Shown here: positions 40,253 through 48,014 of the stretch, in pieces
How positions within the stretch are numbered: the first letter of the stretch is position 1
Layout of the letters: each line of letters opens with the position of its first letter
Program-made: the position numbers and the translations under genes
Notes under the pieces: model-generated
The model's input: the letters and a program-made list of their open reading frames with translations, nothing else
What the model was told of the DNA's origin: nothing
The model's database searches: none
From: a virus
DNA: 56,742 nt
Strand: one strand, 5' to 3'
Virus record (IMG/VR): IMGVR_UViG_3300042521_001523
Coordinates: 1-56,742 of that record

Positions 40253-40673
40253 AACAATCTGTAAAAATAGCCTGTTTTTTTACATTTTATACGTTTGTCT
40301 CCGTATACTGTAAAGTTAGATCTTTACAGATTGTAGGCTAGTTGACACGTAAACACCATGGAAAACCAATGGGTTCCAGGATCTCTCTCTCTATCTATAA
40401 TCTATATTTTCTAACAATCCGTAAAAAAGGAATTTTAACCCTTTCCTCATGCGCGAGGCCCCTGGTGGATACGTAAAGCATGTACAGTGCATTCCCCTTT
40501 ACACCCCCCAACTCTCTTCTAATTTGTGGCGCTCTTTACGAATATTTTTTAGATTATTAGATTGTTGACAGATCCTGCCTCGTAACCCACTAATTTTCCA
40601 CCCTTTTAACAATCTGTGCGCTACCGCGACGTTATACATACAAAATAGATCACGACATCATAATAGATTGTTG
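40253..40673. repeat. Six dispersed copies of AACAATCT / AGATTGTT core
   Basis: Forward copies: 40253-40265 (AACAATCTGTAAA), 40413-40425 (AACAATCCGTAAA, one mismatch), 40608-40617 (AACAATCTGT). Reverse copies: 40323-40334 (TTTACAGATTGT, exact complement of the first), 40559-40566 (AGATTGTT), 40665-40672 (AGATTGTT). Both orientations and irregular spacing suggest binding sites for an initiator or regulator. Confidence 0.7.
40308..40329. promoter_or_regulatory. Perfect 8-bp palindrome (operator-like)
   Basis: CTGTAAAG (40308-40315) and CTTTACAG (40322-40329) flank 6 bases. The right arm overlaps the reverse AACAATCT repeat. The 14-base centre spacing fits a dimeric HTH protein on one DNA face. 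Confidence 0.5.
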
Positions 40674-40694
40674 CGACCATTGATGGGGCCGGAC

Positions 40695-40723
40695 TTGACA
40701 CGGCGGGGCCGCCGGGCTAGCCT
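40695..40723 (+). promoter_or_regulatory. Candidate promoter of the long plus-strand operon
   Basis: Perfect TTGACA (40695-40700), 17-base spacer, then TAGCCT (40718-40723); the -10 matches only 3 of 6. The expected start point would give a 5' leader of about 45 bases before ATG 40776. It lies immediately after the repeat cluster. Confidence 0.4.
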
Positions 40724-40775
40724 GGGAACCGGGTCGGCGCTCCGCCGATGCCCCACAACAGAGGTGAATGGACAG

Positions 40776-42290
40776 ATGTTCCAGCTCATTGATGTGTCCA
40801 CTGGCGTTCCTGTCAATGGCGACCTTTACATTACCGCCGATGCTGCCCTTGCAGCTCGTGTCAACTACCCTGGTGTAAAGACCCGTATCCAGCAGCTGGT
40901 TGACGACAGCTGGATGGAGCGAGAAGCGTCCCGTCTGGCCACTGGCCACCACGCGGTGCTGCCGAGCTACATCATTGGCTATACCAAGGATGGCCACTTC
41001 GCTCATGTGTCTAAGGACCGTACCAAGATTGCCTTTACAGAGTCCCCTGAGAAGGGGATGCGTGACATCCAGACCGTGGTGCCTGCCTCCACTTACCTTG
41101 CCCGCTTTGCTAGTGATCGGCTTACCCCCGACAAGATCCGTGATCTGGCGGCACGCTACGAGTCTCGGCTTGTTGTCAACTCTAGTACCCTGGTGATCAG
41201 CCACGCCAGGGATGCCTTCCGGTTTGCGTACAACGATCAGCCTGTCAAGTCTGAGTCTTCCGACCATGTGTCCTGCATGGCCCGTGCTGCTCGTAGCTAT
41301 ACCGGTTCCCTCAACCTCCACCCTGCTGAAGCCTATGCCACTGATCAGGATGGACTGGCGATTGCCTACACCACCGACCCTCAGAACCCCAACAGCGTCA
41401 CTGCCCGAGCTGTGCTGTGGCCCCGTGAGAAGACCTTCGTCCGGGTCTACGGCCTCACCGATCAGTACCGCATTGCCCTGACTGCGATGCTCAGGGAGCG
41501 TGAGTACGAACGGACCACCAGCTTCGCTGGTGCACCACTGAACCGTATCCCCGCTGAGACTGAACTCGATGCCGATGATGAGGATGGCACCTTCCTGATG
41601 CCCTACCTCGATGGTGAGGATAAGGCCGTCGATGACCACCCGGCCAAGCGTAGGTTCTTCATCTGCGACAGCGGCGATTACGCTGCTGATGAGACTGGCG
41701 GCACCATCGAGGTTGGCAACTATTCCCGTACCCAGTGCGGTTGCTGTGGTGACCGTATGCACCGCGACGACGATCAGTACTCGGTGGACGGCGAGACGTG
41801 GTGCCTCAACTGCTATGACAACGAAGCCTTCACCTGTGCCTACTCCGGTGACAGCTACAGCCACAACAATGGCGACCCTACGACAGTGTGGCGCCGTGCC
41901 CGTCGCTCCACTCACAACGGCATTGGTAGCCCCTGGCGTACCTGGGAGGAGCTGTGGAGCGGTGACGCTGCACAGTCCTATGCCTTCCACTGCGAGAACA
42001 CGGACCAGTGGTACGCCGATAGCGACTACACGGCGATGGAAGTCATCGTGAACACCCGTGCTGGTACCCAGACGTGGTGCCAGGAGGAGACTGAGGGCGA
42101 GTACTTCCGCTGCCCGGACTGCGAGGAGATCTTCTCCAACGACATGGTGCATCCCGACAGCATCTACACCAACACCATGCGCTGCCATGACTGCCACAAC
42201 GCTTACGTCGCCGATCAGGAGGAGCGTGGATACCCGATGCCTACCTTCGTCGCTGACGCCAACCAGCTTGAACTCCCCGTCAACCTCTAA
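40776..42290 (+). CDS. Multi-zinc-ribbon protein (504 aa)
   Basis: ATG 40776 (MFQLIDVSTGVPVNGDLYIT) has GAGGTGAA upstream. The first 270 residues show no known motif. After about residue 310 there are several Cys pairs: RTQCGCCGDRM, GETWCLNCYDN, FTCAYSGDSY, later YFRCPDCEEIF and MRCHDCHNAY. These look like two or three LIM-like or zinc-ribbon modules. The extreme C-terminus QLELPVNL resembles a clamp-binding hexapeptide. It opens the operon next to the repeat region, so DNA or RNA binding is plausible. No family is recognised. Confidence 0.75.
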   Translation: MFQLIDVSTGVPVNGDLYITADAALAARVNYPGVKTRIQQLVDDSWMEREASRLATGHHAVLPSYIIGYTKDGHFAHVSKDRTKIAFTESPEKGMRDIQTVVPASTYLARFASDRLTPDKIRDLAARYESRLVVNSSTLVISHARDAFRFAYNDQPVKSESSDHVSCMARAARSYTGSLNLHPAEAYATDQDGLAIAYTTDPQNPNSVTARAVLWPREKTFVRVYGLTDQYRIALTAMLREREYERTTSFAGAPLNRIPAETELDADDEDGTFLMPYLDGEDKAVDDHPAKRRFFICDSGDYAADETGGTIEVGNYSRTQCGCCGDRMHRDDDQYSVDGETWCLNCYDNEAFTCAYSGDSYSHNNGDPTTVWRRARRSTHNGIGSPWRTWEELWSGDAAQSYAFHCENTDQWYADSDYTAMEVIVNTRAGTQTWCQEETEGEYFRCPDCEEIFSNDMVHPDSIYTNTMRCHDCHNAYVADQEERGYPMPTFVADANQLELPVNL

Positions 42291-42304
42291 CCCAGGAGAT
42301 ACCT

Positions 42305-43303
42305 ATGACCCGCAAGACCAACGTCAGCGCCATGCCCAGCAAGGTGCGAGAACTCAACCTCAGCAACCCCATCATCAACGAGCTGCTCCAGATGCACACT
42401 TACTGCCGCCCTGCTGGCAGTGAGACCGAGGCGCTGTTCGTCAAGCGTTACCTCGACAGCATCCCCGACATGCGCAGTGACGCCAAGGGCAACCGCTACA
42501 TCAACATCCCCAACAGGGATGGATCGCTGTCACGTATCCTGTGGTCCTCCCATACCGACACTGTGCACGCCAAGGGCGGCAGGCAGCGTATCACCTACGG
42601 TGGCGGTATGCTCTCCCTCTCACCCAACGCTGACAGCTCGTGCCTTGGTGCTGACTGCACGGCAGGTGTGTGGCTGATGCGCCAGATGATCCTCCGCGAG
42701 GTCCCTGGCCTCTACATCTTCCATGCTGCTGAGGAGATCGGTGGCATCGGTTCTCACCACATCGCCGTTGAGACACCCGAGCTGCTCGATGGCATTGACT
42801 ACGCTATTGCGCTTGATCGGCGTGGCACCACCAGTGTCATCACCCATCAGGGTGCACGCTGTGCGTCAGATGCGTTTGGTAGGGCGCTGGCTGATCAGCT
42901 CAGCACCAAGGGCCACACGTTCCAGCTCGACTCCGGTGGCACCTTCACCGATACGGCCAACTACACCGACATCGTGCCTGAGTGCACCAACCTCAGCGTT
43001 GGGTACTACAACGCTCACCAAGCCACAGAGTACCTCGATGTGCCCTTCCTGGTGCATCTGCTGGAGCGGCTGTGTCAGGTCGATCCGGTCACCCTGCCTG
43101 TGGTGCGCAAGGCTGGCGACAGTGACTTCCCCTGGGGCAACTCGGCGTCGTGGCGCAGTGGTGGCACTGCCTCCTACGCTTCGTCCAAGGGCAGCACCCT
43201 GGAGGATCTTGTGTACGACTACCCCAAGGCCGCAGCGCAGCTGCTGGAGGACCTTGGCATCTCTGCTGATGACTTCCAGCAGTACCTGTACGGCGTTCAC
43301 TGA
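42305..43303 (+). CDS. M20/M42/M28-like zinc peptidase (332 aa)
   Basis: ATG 42305 follows AGGAGATACCT. All co-catalytic zinc ligands of the M20/M28/M42 superfamily can be placed: SSHTDTVH (His83, Asp85), LGADCTAG (Asp117), HAAEEIGGIGS (catalytic Glu143, ligand Glu144), ALDRRG (Asp171) and YYNAHQATEYLD (His238). It should be a di-zinc aminopeptidase or dipeptidase/deacylase. Such an enzyme is unusual in phages. It has no signal peptide, so it acts in the cytoplasm. It is upstream of the MoxR/VWA module with several small genes between. Substrate is unknown. Confidence 0.8.
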   Translation: MTRKTNVSAMPSKVRELNLSNPIINELLQMHTYCRPAGSETEALFVKRYLDSIPDMRSDAKGNRYINIPNRDGSLSRILWSSHTDTVHAKGGRQRITYGGGMLSLSPNADSSCLGADCTAGVWLMRQMILREVPGLYIFHAAEEIGGIGSHHIAVETPELLDGIDYAIALDRRGTTSVITHQGARCASDAFGRALADQLSTKGHTFQLDSGGTFTDTANYTDIVPECTNLSVGYYNAHQATEYLDVPFLVHLLERLCQVDPVTLPVVRKAGDSDFPWGNSASWRSGGTASYASSKGSTLEDLVYDYPKAAAQLLEDLGISADDFQQYLYGVH

Positions 43304-43314
43304 GGAGGATGAAC

Positions 43315-43545
43315 ATGCGTAGGTATCGGTACGTCGAGCGGGATAGTGCGACCGGCACTACCCTCTACGAGGCGACTGGTAACAGCATCGAGGAGACCGC
43401 CGATAAGGTGGGCTTCGATTGGGATGATGCCGCCAATCTCTGGGCTGGTGTTCAGCCTGGGTCGCCGGTCATCGACCGCGACATGGATGGCAAGGGTGGC
43501 ATCACATACAGCCGAGAGTTCCACATTGATATTGCGGAGGGATGA
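43315..43545 (+). CDS. Small hypothetical (76 aa)
   Basis: ATG 43315 is chosen over 43309 since AGGAGG needs the extra spacing. The product MRRYRYVERDSATGTTLYEA with SIEETADKVGFDWDDAANLW and SREFHIDIAEG is one small alpha/beta domain with no family recognised. The leader GGAGGATGAACATGCGTAGG is almost repeated before the next gene, suggesting local duplication of the translation start region. Confidence 0.65.
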   Translation: MRRYRYVERDSATGTTLYEATGNSIEETADKVGFDWDDAANLWAGVQPGSPVIDRDMDGKGGITYSREFHIDIAEG

Positions 43546-43547
43546 AC

Positions 43548-43856
43548 ATGCGTAGGACCATCAAGACCCGTCCCGTAGAGGACCACATCGCGCTCATCGA
43601 GGTTCCGGCCTCGGCTCAGGCGTACACCAAGTGGATGCACTACGAGTACCTGTCGTGCCGACAGGCCGCCATTCTGGAGGTCGTCAAGGCCAACCCTGGT
43701 GCGACCATTGGGGCCATTGCTGCGGTGCTCAACGTCAACAAGCCGTCAGTCACCAGGGCTGCGGATAAGCTGTCCAAGTGGAACCTGCTCCACCGCAGTA
43801 CCGACCTGATGGATAGGCGGCTGATGCTGCTCTGGCCCGGACCTAACAAGGGCTAG
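43548..43856 (+). CDS. MarR-like winged-helix regulator (102 aa)
   Basis: ATG 43548 follows GGAGGGATGAAC. Residues 40-85 form a winged HTH: CRQAAILEVVKANPGATIGA, IAAVLNVNKPSVTRAADKLS, KWNLLHRSTDLMDRRLMLLW. 'Nv.kpsvtRaadkL...Gll.R..d..DrR' is the MarR recognition-helix and wing pattern. It lies between the zinc peptidase and the MoxR gene, so it may control the module or the adjoining operon. Ligand and targets are unknown. Confidence 0.8.
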   Translation: MRRTIKTRPVEDHIALIEVPASAQAYTKWMHYEYLSCRQAAILEVVKANPGATIGAIAAVLNVNKPSVTRAADKLSKWNLLHRSTDLMDRRLMLLWPGPNKG

Positions 43857-43946
43857 GCCGAAACGTAGGGTCCGACCCCCTGCGTCCAGCGGTAACGCCG
43901 CTGCTGATGAGGCCACTTGTCAGAAACAAACTTACAAGAGGTGAAC

Positions 43947-43970
43947 ATGCAATGCGTCCGACTCTTTTAA
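43947..43970 (+). other. Seven-codon micro-ORF (MQCVRLF) overlapping the MoxR start
   Basis: The operon's usual leader GAGGTGAAC is followed by ATG 43947, which opens only MQCVRLF before TAA. The MoxR ATG at 43952 is inside it in another frame. The micro-ORF may be a leader that sets MoxR translation by termination-reinitiation, or the ribosome may simply use the second ATG. It is a prediction from start-codon layout alone. Confidence 0.3.
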
Positions 43971-44944
43971 AAGATACACTCGCTGCGCTGATCCGTGTGG
44001 GCCGCACGGTCTGCGTTGAGGGGGCACCCGGTGGCGGCAAGACCACCATCGCCCGAGAGGTCGCCTCTGATCTAGGTCGGGGCTACATCGAGATGCACCT
44101 GCCCACCATGCTGGTGGAGGACTTCGGCATCCCGGAGATCAGTGGCTCCACGCTGAGCTACAAGCTGCCTGACTGGTACCCTGCGCAGGGCAGCCGCCAC
44201 GATACCCCTGAGGGTGGGTTGCTGTGCTTCGACGACCGCAATCAAGCCGGTGCGGACATCCAGAAGGTTCTGGCCAACATCTGTCAGGCAAGGACGCTGC
44301 ACGGCGTACCCATGGCTAACGGCTGGAGCGTCATCTCCACCGGCAACAGGCAGAGTGACCGGGCAGGGGCTAACCGTGTGCTGGGCCACCTCCGCAACCG
44401 TGAGACGGTGCTGGAGATGGAGACGCACCTCGACGACAGCTCGGCCTGGATGATTGCCAACGGTGTACGGCCTGAGGTGGTGAGCTTCCTGCGCTTCCGG
44501 CCTGGGTTGCTCCATGACTACGACCCGCAGCGTGATCAGAACCCCACGCCACGGTCCTGGGTGGAGGGTGTCTCGGCTGTGCTGGGCGTGGTGCCTGCTG
44601 ATGCTGAGTTCGAGTGCTTCAAGGGCGCTGTGGGTGAGGGCGCTGCGGCTGAGTTCGTGGGGTTCCTGCGCATCTTCCGCAAGCTGCCCAACCCTGACGC
44701 CATCCTGCTCGACCCCAAGGGGTCGGTGGTGCCGACCGATCCGGCGACGCTCTACGCCCTGTCTGGTGCCTTGTCTGCCCGTGCAAGTTCGGGCAACCTT
44801 GACCGTGTTGTGGCGTACTGTGAGCGGATGCCGCCCGAGTTCAGCGTGCTGACCGTCTCCATCGCAGCGCGCCGTGACCCGTCACTGGCCAGCACCCAGG
44901 CATTCACGACCTGGGCCGTAAAGCACCACGAAGTGCTGTTCTGA
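43952..44944 (+). CDS. MoxR-type AAA+ ATPase (330 aa)
   Basis: The protein has Walker A EGAPGGGKT (23-31), the MoxR-like insert GYIEMHLPTMLVEDFGIPEI, Walker B GGLLCFDD (88-95), sensor I VISTGNRQSDRAG (127-139), and a lid domain. The Walker B ends DD instead of the usual DE, which could weaken ATP hydrolysis. MoxR ATPases work as chaperones for VWA-domain partners or metal chelatase-like complexes. The next two genes encode such a partner set, so a three-protein machine is likely. ATG 43952 is in frame; an overlapping micro-ORF is noted separately. Confidence 0.85.
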   Translation: MRPTLLKDTLAALIRVGRTVCVEGAPGGGKTTIAREVASDLGRGYIEMHLPTMLVEDFGIPEISGSTLSYKLPDWYPAQGSRHDTPEGGLLCFDDRNQAGADIQKVLANICQARTLHGVPMANGWSVISTGNRQSDRAGANRVLGHLRNRETVLEMETHLDDSSAWMIANGVRPEVVSFLRFRPGLLHDYDPQRDQNPTPRSWVEGVSAVLGVVPADAEFECFKGAVGEGAAAEFVGFLRIFRKLPNPDAILLDPKGSVVPTDPATLYALSGALSARASSGNLDRVVAYCERMPPEFSVLTVSIAARRDPSLASTQAFTTWAVKHHEVLF

Positions 44945-44957
44945 GGAGGATAGAACA

Positions 44958-45809
44958 ATGCAGCTCAACGACCGCGCCCTGCTGGTGCAGCTCTCCGTCT
45001 CTCAGTGGACGGCCCGCAAGTACGACAAGCGCGTCTCGCAGCAGGCGACGACGCTCTACCATGCCAGTGCTGAGGCAGGGCGCTTCAACAAGTCCCTGCT
45101 GCCGCTCAACGACTACCTTGAGCGGGTGCACGCCAAGAGCAACGCCATCCGGCAGGACTTCTACTCCAACACCCTGCCCTGGGCGATGGAGGGGGCGCAG
45201 CTGCTGCCTACCTCCAACTACCTCAGCTTCATCACGTCCTTCCGCAAGGCCAAGGCTGAGTGGGAGGCCCTGGTGGCTGACTTCGTGTACAACTACCCGG
45301 CACTGAAGGTGCAGGCTGCCCGGCTGCTGGGTGGCATGTACTCGGACAGTGACTACCCGGCGGATGACGAGATCGCCAACCGGTTTAGGATGGATATCGC
45401 CATCTTCCCGGTGCCTACCAACGACTTCCGGGTGGAGCTGAGTGGGTCGGAGATGTCCCGCATCCAGCAGGACATCACGGCGCGGCTGGTGCAGGCTCAC
45501 ACCCTGGCGACCAAGGATGTCTGGCAGCGGCTGTATGAGCGGGTGGAGACCATCTCCCGCCAGTGCAGCAACCCCAAGGGGCGCATCTACGACAGCATGT
45601 TGGAGCACGCACGGGAACTGTGTGACCTGCTGCCTCGCCTCAACATCGGCGATGACCCCAACCTTGAGAACATGCGGCAGGAGGTGGAGGGCAAGCTGGC
45701 ATCCCTCAGCACCGACGCCATCCGCAATGATCCCACGGTGCGCCAGAGTGCAGCGGACGACGCTGCTGCCATCATGGATAAGATGCGCGCCTTCATGGGA
45801 GGGCTGTGA
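44958..45809 (+). CDS. MoxR-VWA partner protein, DUF3150-like (283 aa)
   Basis: It follows the MoxR stop with GAGGAGGATAGAACA. The protein is helical throughout: LVQLSVSQWTARKYDKRVSQ, FNKSLLPLNDYLERVHAKSN, SFRKAKAEWEALVADFVYNY, then FPVPTNDFRVELSGSEMSRI and a C-terminal helical bundle. This composition, plus location between MoxR and the VWA metallopeptidase, matches the DUF3150 type. No enzymatic motif is present; an adaptor or scaffold role in the ATPase-VWA complex is inferred. Confidence 0.65.
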   Translation: MQLNDRALLVQLSVSQWTARKYDKRVSQQATTLYHASAEAGRFNKSLLPLNDYLERVHAKSNAIRQDFYSNTLPWAMEGAQLLPTSNYLSFITSFRKAKAEWEALVADFVYNYPALKVQAARLLGGMYSDSDYPADDEIANRFRMDIAIFPVPTNDFRVELSGSEMSRIQQDITARLVQAHTLATKDVWQRLYERVETISRQCSNPKGRIYDSMLEHARELCDLLPRLNIGDDPNLENMRQEVEGKLASLSTDAIRNDPTVRQSAADDAAAIMDKMRAFMGGL

Positions 45810-45810
45810 C

Positions 45811-46923
45811 ATGGACCTCATGAAACGCTTGGCCAAGGCCAAGACCAACCTGATCCTTCAGCACCCCTTCATCGGGACCGTGGCACTCAACATGCCCATG
45901 GTGCTGGACGAGCGTGTCCCCACAGCGGCGACCGATGGGAAGACCGTGTGGTACAACCCGCACTTCCTCAAGGATCTGACTGACGAGGAGGTCACCTTCC
46001 TCGTGGCGCACGAGTGCTTCCACCCCATGCTGGAGCATATGTACCGCCTCAAGGGCCGCGACCACGGCAAGTGGAACAAGGCGGCTGACTACGTAATCAA
46101 CCAGCTCCTGGTGGATGAGCGCATCGGCAAGTTCATCAAGGGCGGCTGCCTCGACAGGACGCTGTACGACGCAGGCAAGGGTACGTCTGAGGGTATCTAC
46201 GCCATCCTGCCGGACAGCGACGGCAGGGACGGTGCCAAGGGTGATGGCCCTGGCGGTATCGGCAACGATCTGCTGGAGCCGGAAGGCTCCCCTGCTGAGC
46301 AGGCACAGGCTCAGGCCGAGTGGCGAGTGAAGGTCGCCCAGGCAGCGCAGGCTGCCAAGATGATGGGCAAGATGTCAGCCAACATGCAGCGCCTCGTCGA
46401 TGAGGTGTTGCAACCCAAGGTGCGCTGGCAGGATGTGCTGCGTAGGTTCATGCACCGGGCCAAGACCAGCACCCGGAGCTGGGCACGACCCAACCGACGC
46501 TTCCTGGCGCAGGGTCTCTATCTGCCGAGCGTATCCGGTGAGGCGCTGGGTGAGGTGGTGGTAGCGGTGGACTGCTCAGGCTCCATCAGCCCCCGTGTGG
46601 TGGCTGAGTTCGCTGCGGAGATCAGGGCGATCCATGAGGACACCAACCCGGTCATGCTGCACATCGTCTACTTCGACAGTGAGGTGTGCCACTACGACCG
46701 CTACGCACCCACTGACACGGTGACCATCACGGCACGTGGCGGTGGAGGCACGGCCTTCTCGCCGATCTTCAAACACGTTGCAGACAACTCGGTGGCACCG
46801 GTCGCCTGTGTGGTGCTGACCGATCTGTACTGCGACGACTTCGGCCCGGCACCGGATTACCCGGTGATGTGGGTAACCAACGGTGCGACCAAGGCACCCT
46901 GGGGTGAGGTGGTCAAGCTGTGA
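45811..46923 (+). CDS. Metallopeptidase-VWA fusion protein, DUF2201-like (370 aa)
   Basis: ATG 45811 lies right behind the partner gene stop. An N-terminal zincin-like domain has VAHECFHPMLEH (HExxH at 67-71) with a later ADYVINQLL (Asp93) as a possible third ligand. The C-terminal domain has the MIDAS-like VAVDCSGSIS (Asp254, Ser256, Ser258) and a VWA fold (VMLHIVYFDSEV, ITARGGGGTAF, CVVLTDLYCDDFG). This is the DUF2201 layout. With MoxR and the helical partner it forms a three-gene module. Substrate is unknown: host protein remodelling or degradation is possible. Confidence 0.85.
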   Translation: MDLMKRLAKAKTNLILQHPFIGTVALNMPMVLDERVPTAATDGKTVWYNPHFLKDLTDEEVTFLVAHECFHPMLEHMYRLKGRDHGKWNKAADYVINQLLVDERIGKFIKGGCLDRTLYDAGKGTSEGIYAILPDSDGRDGAKGDGPGGIGNDLLEPEGSPAEQAQAQAEWRVKVAQAAQAAKMMGKMSANMQRLVDEVLQPKVRWQDVLRRFMHRAKTSTRSWARPNRRFLAQGLYLPSVSGEALGEVVVAVDCSGSISPRVVAEFAAEIRAIHEDTNPVMLHIVYFDSEVCHYDRYAPTDTVTITARGGGGTAFSPIFKHVADNSVAPVACVVLTDLYCDDFGPAPDYPVMWVTNGATKAPWGEVVKL

Positions 46924-47111
46924 GCGAGGGCACGCTCATCACCATCGGCCTCACCCTCTGCTTCTGGGTGGGCTGGCTGGAGTGGAGGCTGCGTCGTGCT
47001 GATGAGAAGTGCGACCAGCTCTGCCACCTTCTCGTACACATCGCCTACGGTCGGCTCACCATCCGGGTGGACCGTGACCGCAAGGTGCACATAACACCAA
47101 CTGGGAGATGA
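46920..47111 (+). CDS. Small membrane-anchored protein (63 aa)
   Basis: GTG 46920 overlaps the VWA stop (GTGA). Residues 5-21 (TLITIGLTLCFWVGWLE) form one membrane span, followed by RLRRADEKCDQLCHLLVH and a short basic beta tail. It is coupled to the VWA gene, so it could anchor or regulate the MoxR/VWA complex at the membrane, but that is only a guess. No family is recognised. Confidence 0.65.
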   Translation: MSEGTLITIGLTLCFWVGWLEWRLRRADEKCDQLCHLLVHIAYGRLTIRVDRDRKVHITPTGR

Positions 47112-47113
47112 AC

Positions 47114-47755
47114 ATGGGTACCGTTCGTATTGGCGTTGACCTCAAGCAGCACATCATCCGCATGGCGACGCTCACCTACTTCAAGCGCATCGAGATTGCG
47201 GAGCGTAGCCTCAAGTTCCCGTTCGACGGGCCGACGCTCTACTCCATGCTGTTCGGTGAGTGGGAGAAGCAGATGGAGGCGCTACCCAATGGGTTCCTTC
47301 CTCTGCGCCCTGCCATCCAGATCCGCAATGTAGGCGGCGTCGTGCCTCCCCCGTTCACGTTCTCCTGCGGCGTGAAGCGGTTCCCGTTCAACCTGCCATC
47401 CGCTGGGCGGGACTTCGTGCTGAGCATGTCGTTCACTGAGTACGCCTCTGTCACCCTGCTACCGTCCGAGCGGTGGGAGCCGACCATCAAGGCAGTGCAC
47501 GACTGGAAGCAGCAGCACGACAACATCATCGCTGAGCGCGATGCGTTCATCATGGGGGTGAACAGGGTGCTCGATGCCCACGCTACGCTGGGTGCTGCGG
47601 TCAAGACATGGCCCGCACTGTGGGAGCTGGTTCCTGAGAACGTGAAGGAGCGCCAGCGCAGCACCACCAAGCCTGAGAAAAAGAAGGAGGCTGCACCCTT
47701 GGATATCGATGTTGACCGCATGACGGCGGTTGTTGCGATGAGCAAGATCCTGTGA
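47114..47755 (+). CDS. Hypothetical protein, Nmad5-like pattern (213 aa)
   Basis: ATG 47114 lies after GGGAGATGAAC. The sequence has an N-terminal helix (RMATLTYFKRIEIAERSLKF), then ALPNGFLPLRPAIQIRNVGG, a beta section, and NRVLDAHATLGAAVKTWPAL with WELVPENV. The 'lp.gflp....i.i.vgg ... v...l....tl..l...wpel..lvP' pattern reminds me of the proposed nucleotide-modification-associated domain 5. That family's activity is predicted only. The tail is basic (KPEKKKEAAP). Treat the assignment as tentative. Confidence 0.5.
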   Translation: MGTVRIGVDLKQHIIRMATLTYFKRIEIAERSLKFPFDGPTLYSMLFGEWEKQMEALPNGFLPLRPAIQIRNVGGVVPPPFTFSCGVKRFPFNLPSAGRDFVLSMSFTEYASVTLLPSERWEPTIKAVHDWKQQHDNIIAERDAFIMGVNRVLDAHATLGAAVKTWPALWELVPENVKERQRSTTKPEKKKEAAPLDIDVDRMTAVVAMSKIL

Positions 47756-47997
47756 CCCGCTATCAGCCTCAGAAGTGCGCTGTCGATTTCGCACACCCGT
47801 TCGTTGATCTCATCTGGTTCGAGATCAACAAGAGCAAGCTGTCGCAGGCTGATGTCGCCAAGGCTGCGGGTGTCGATGCCCGTAGCCTGCGCCGTTGGCG
47901 TGATGGTGTGGCTGTGCCTTCACTCGATGCCCTGGAGCGTGTGCTCTCAGTGCTGGGCTTCGAGCTGATCGTGCGGCCTCAGACGTTCGACAAGTAA
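47752..47997 (+). CDS. XRE-type HTH protein (81 aa)
   Basis: GTG 47752 overlaps the previous stop (GTGA). Residues about 28-70 read NKSKLSQADVAKAAGVDARS followed by LRRWRDGVAVPSLDALERVL, a full five-helix XRE domain with recognition helix at DARSLRRW. It should bind DNA as a dimer. It might be one of several regulators of the plus-strand arm. Target is unknown. Confidence 0.85.
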   Translation: MTRYQPQKCAVDFAHPFVDLIWFEINKSKLSQADVAKAAGVDARSLRRWRDGVAVPSLDALERVLSVLGFELIVRPQTFDK

Positions 47998-48014
47998 CCA
48001 ACCGGAGAGTGAAC

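Larger units (their letters stand above)
40085..40775. other. Gene-free AT-rich control region (candidate replication origin or regulatory centre)
   Basis: No convincing gene lies in these 691 bases. It opens with the terminator at 40091-40114. From about 40200 to 40680 the sequence is much richer in A and T than the rest of the genome, with T-runs, CT-runs (40381-40394) and six copies of an AACAATCT core in both orientations, plus an 8-bp palindrome at 40308-40329. A promoter-like TTGACA/TAGCCT pair follows at 40695-40723, before the 40776 gene. The mix of iteron-like repeats and low melting stability fits an origin or an operator cluster. Confidence 0.55.

Noticed and set aside
40111-40341. 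Short plus-strand reading frame running through the terminator and AT-rich region
   Set aside because: It is only the run-on of an out-of-frame shadow of the 39866 gene, without a start signal, and reads through a terminator U-tract.
40253-40673. Repeats at 40.25-40.67 kb as a CRISPR array
   Set aside because: Cores are only 8-13 bases, occur in both orientations and have irregular spacing; no cas genes are present. The Cas4-like nuclease is a stand-alone phage enzyme.
40650-42197. 515-residue minus-strand ORF opposite the zinc-ribbon gene
   Set aside because: Antisense shadow; the plus frame has Cys-pair motifs and a ribosome-binding site, while this one has only Val/Gly/His-rich low-information sequence.
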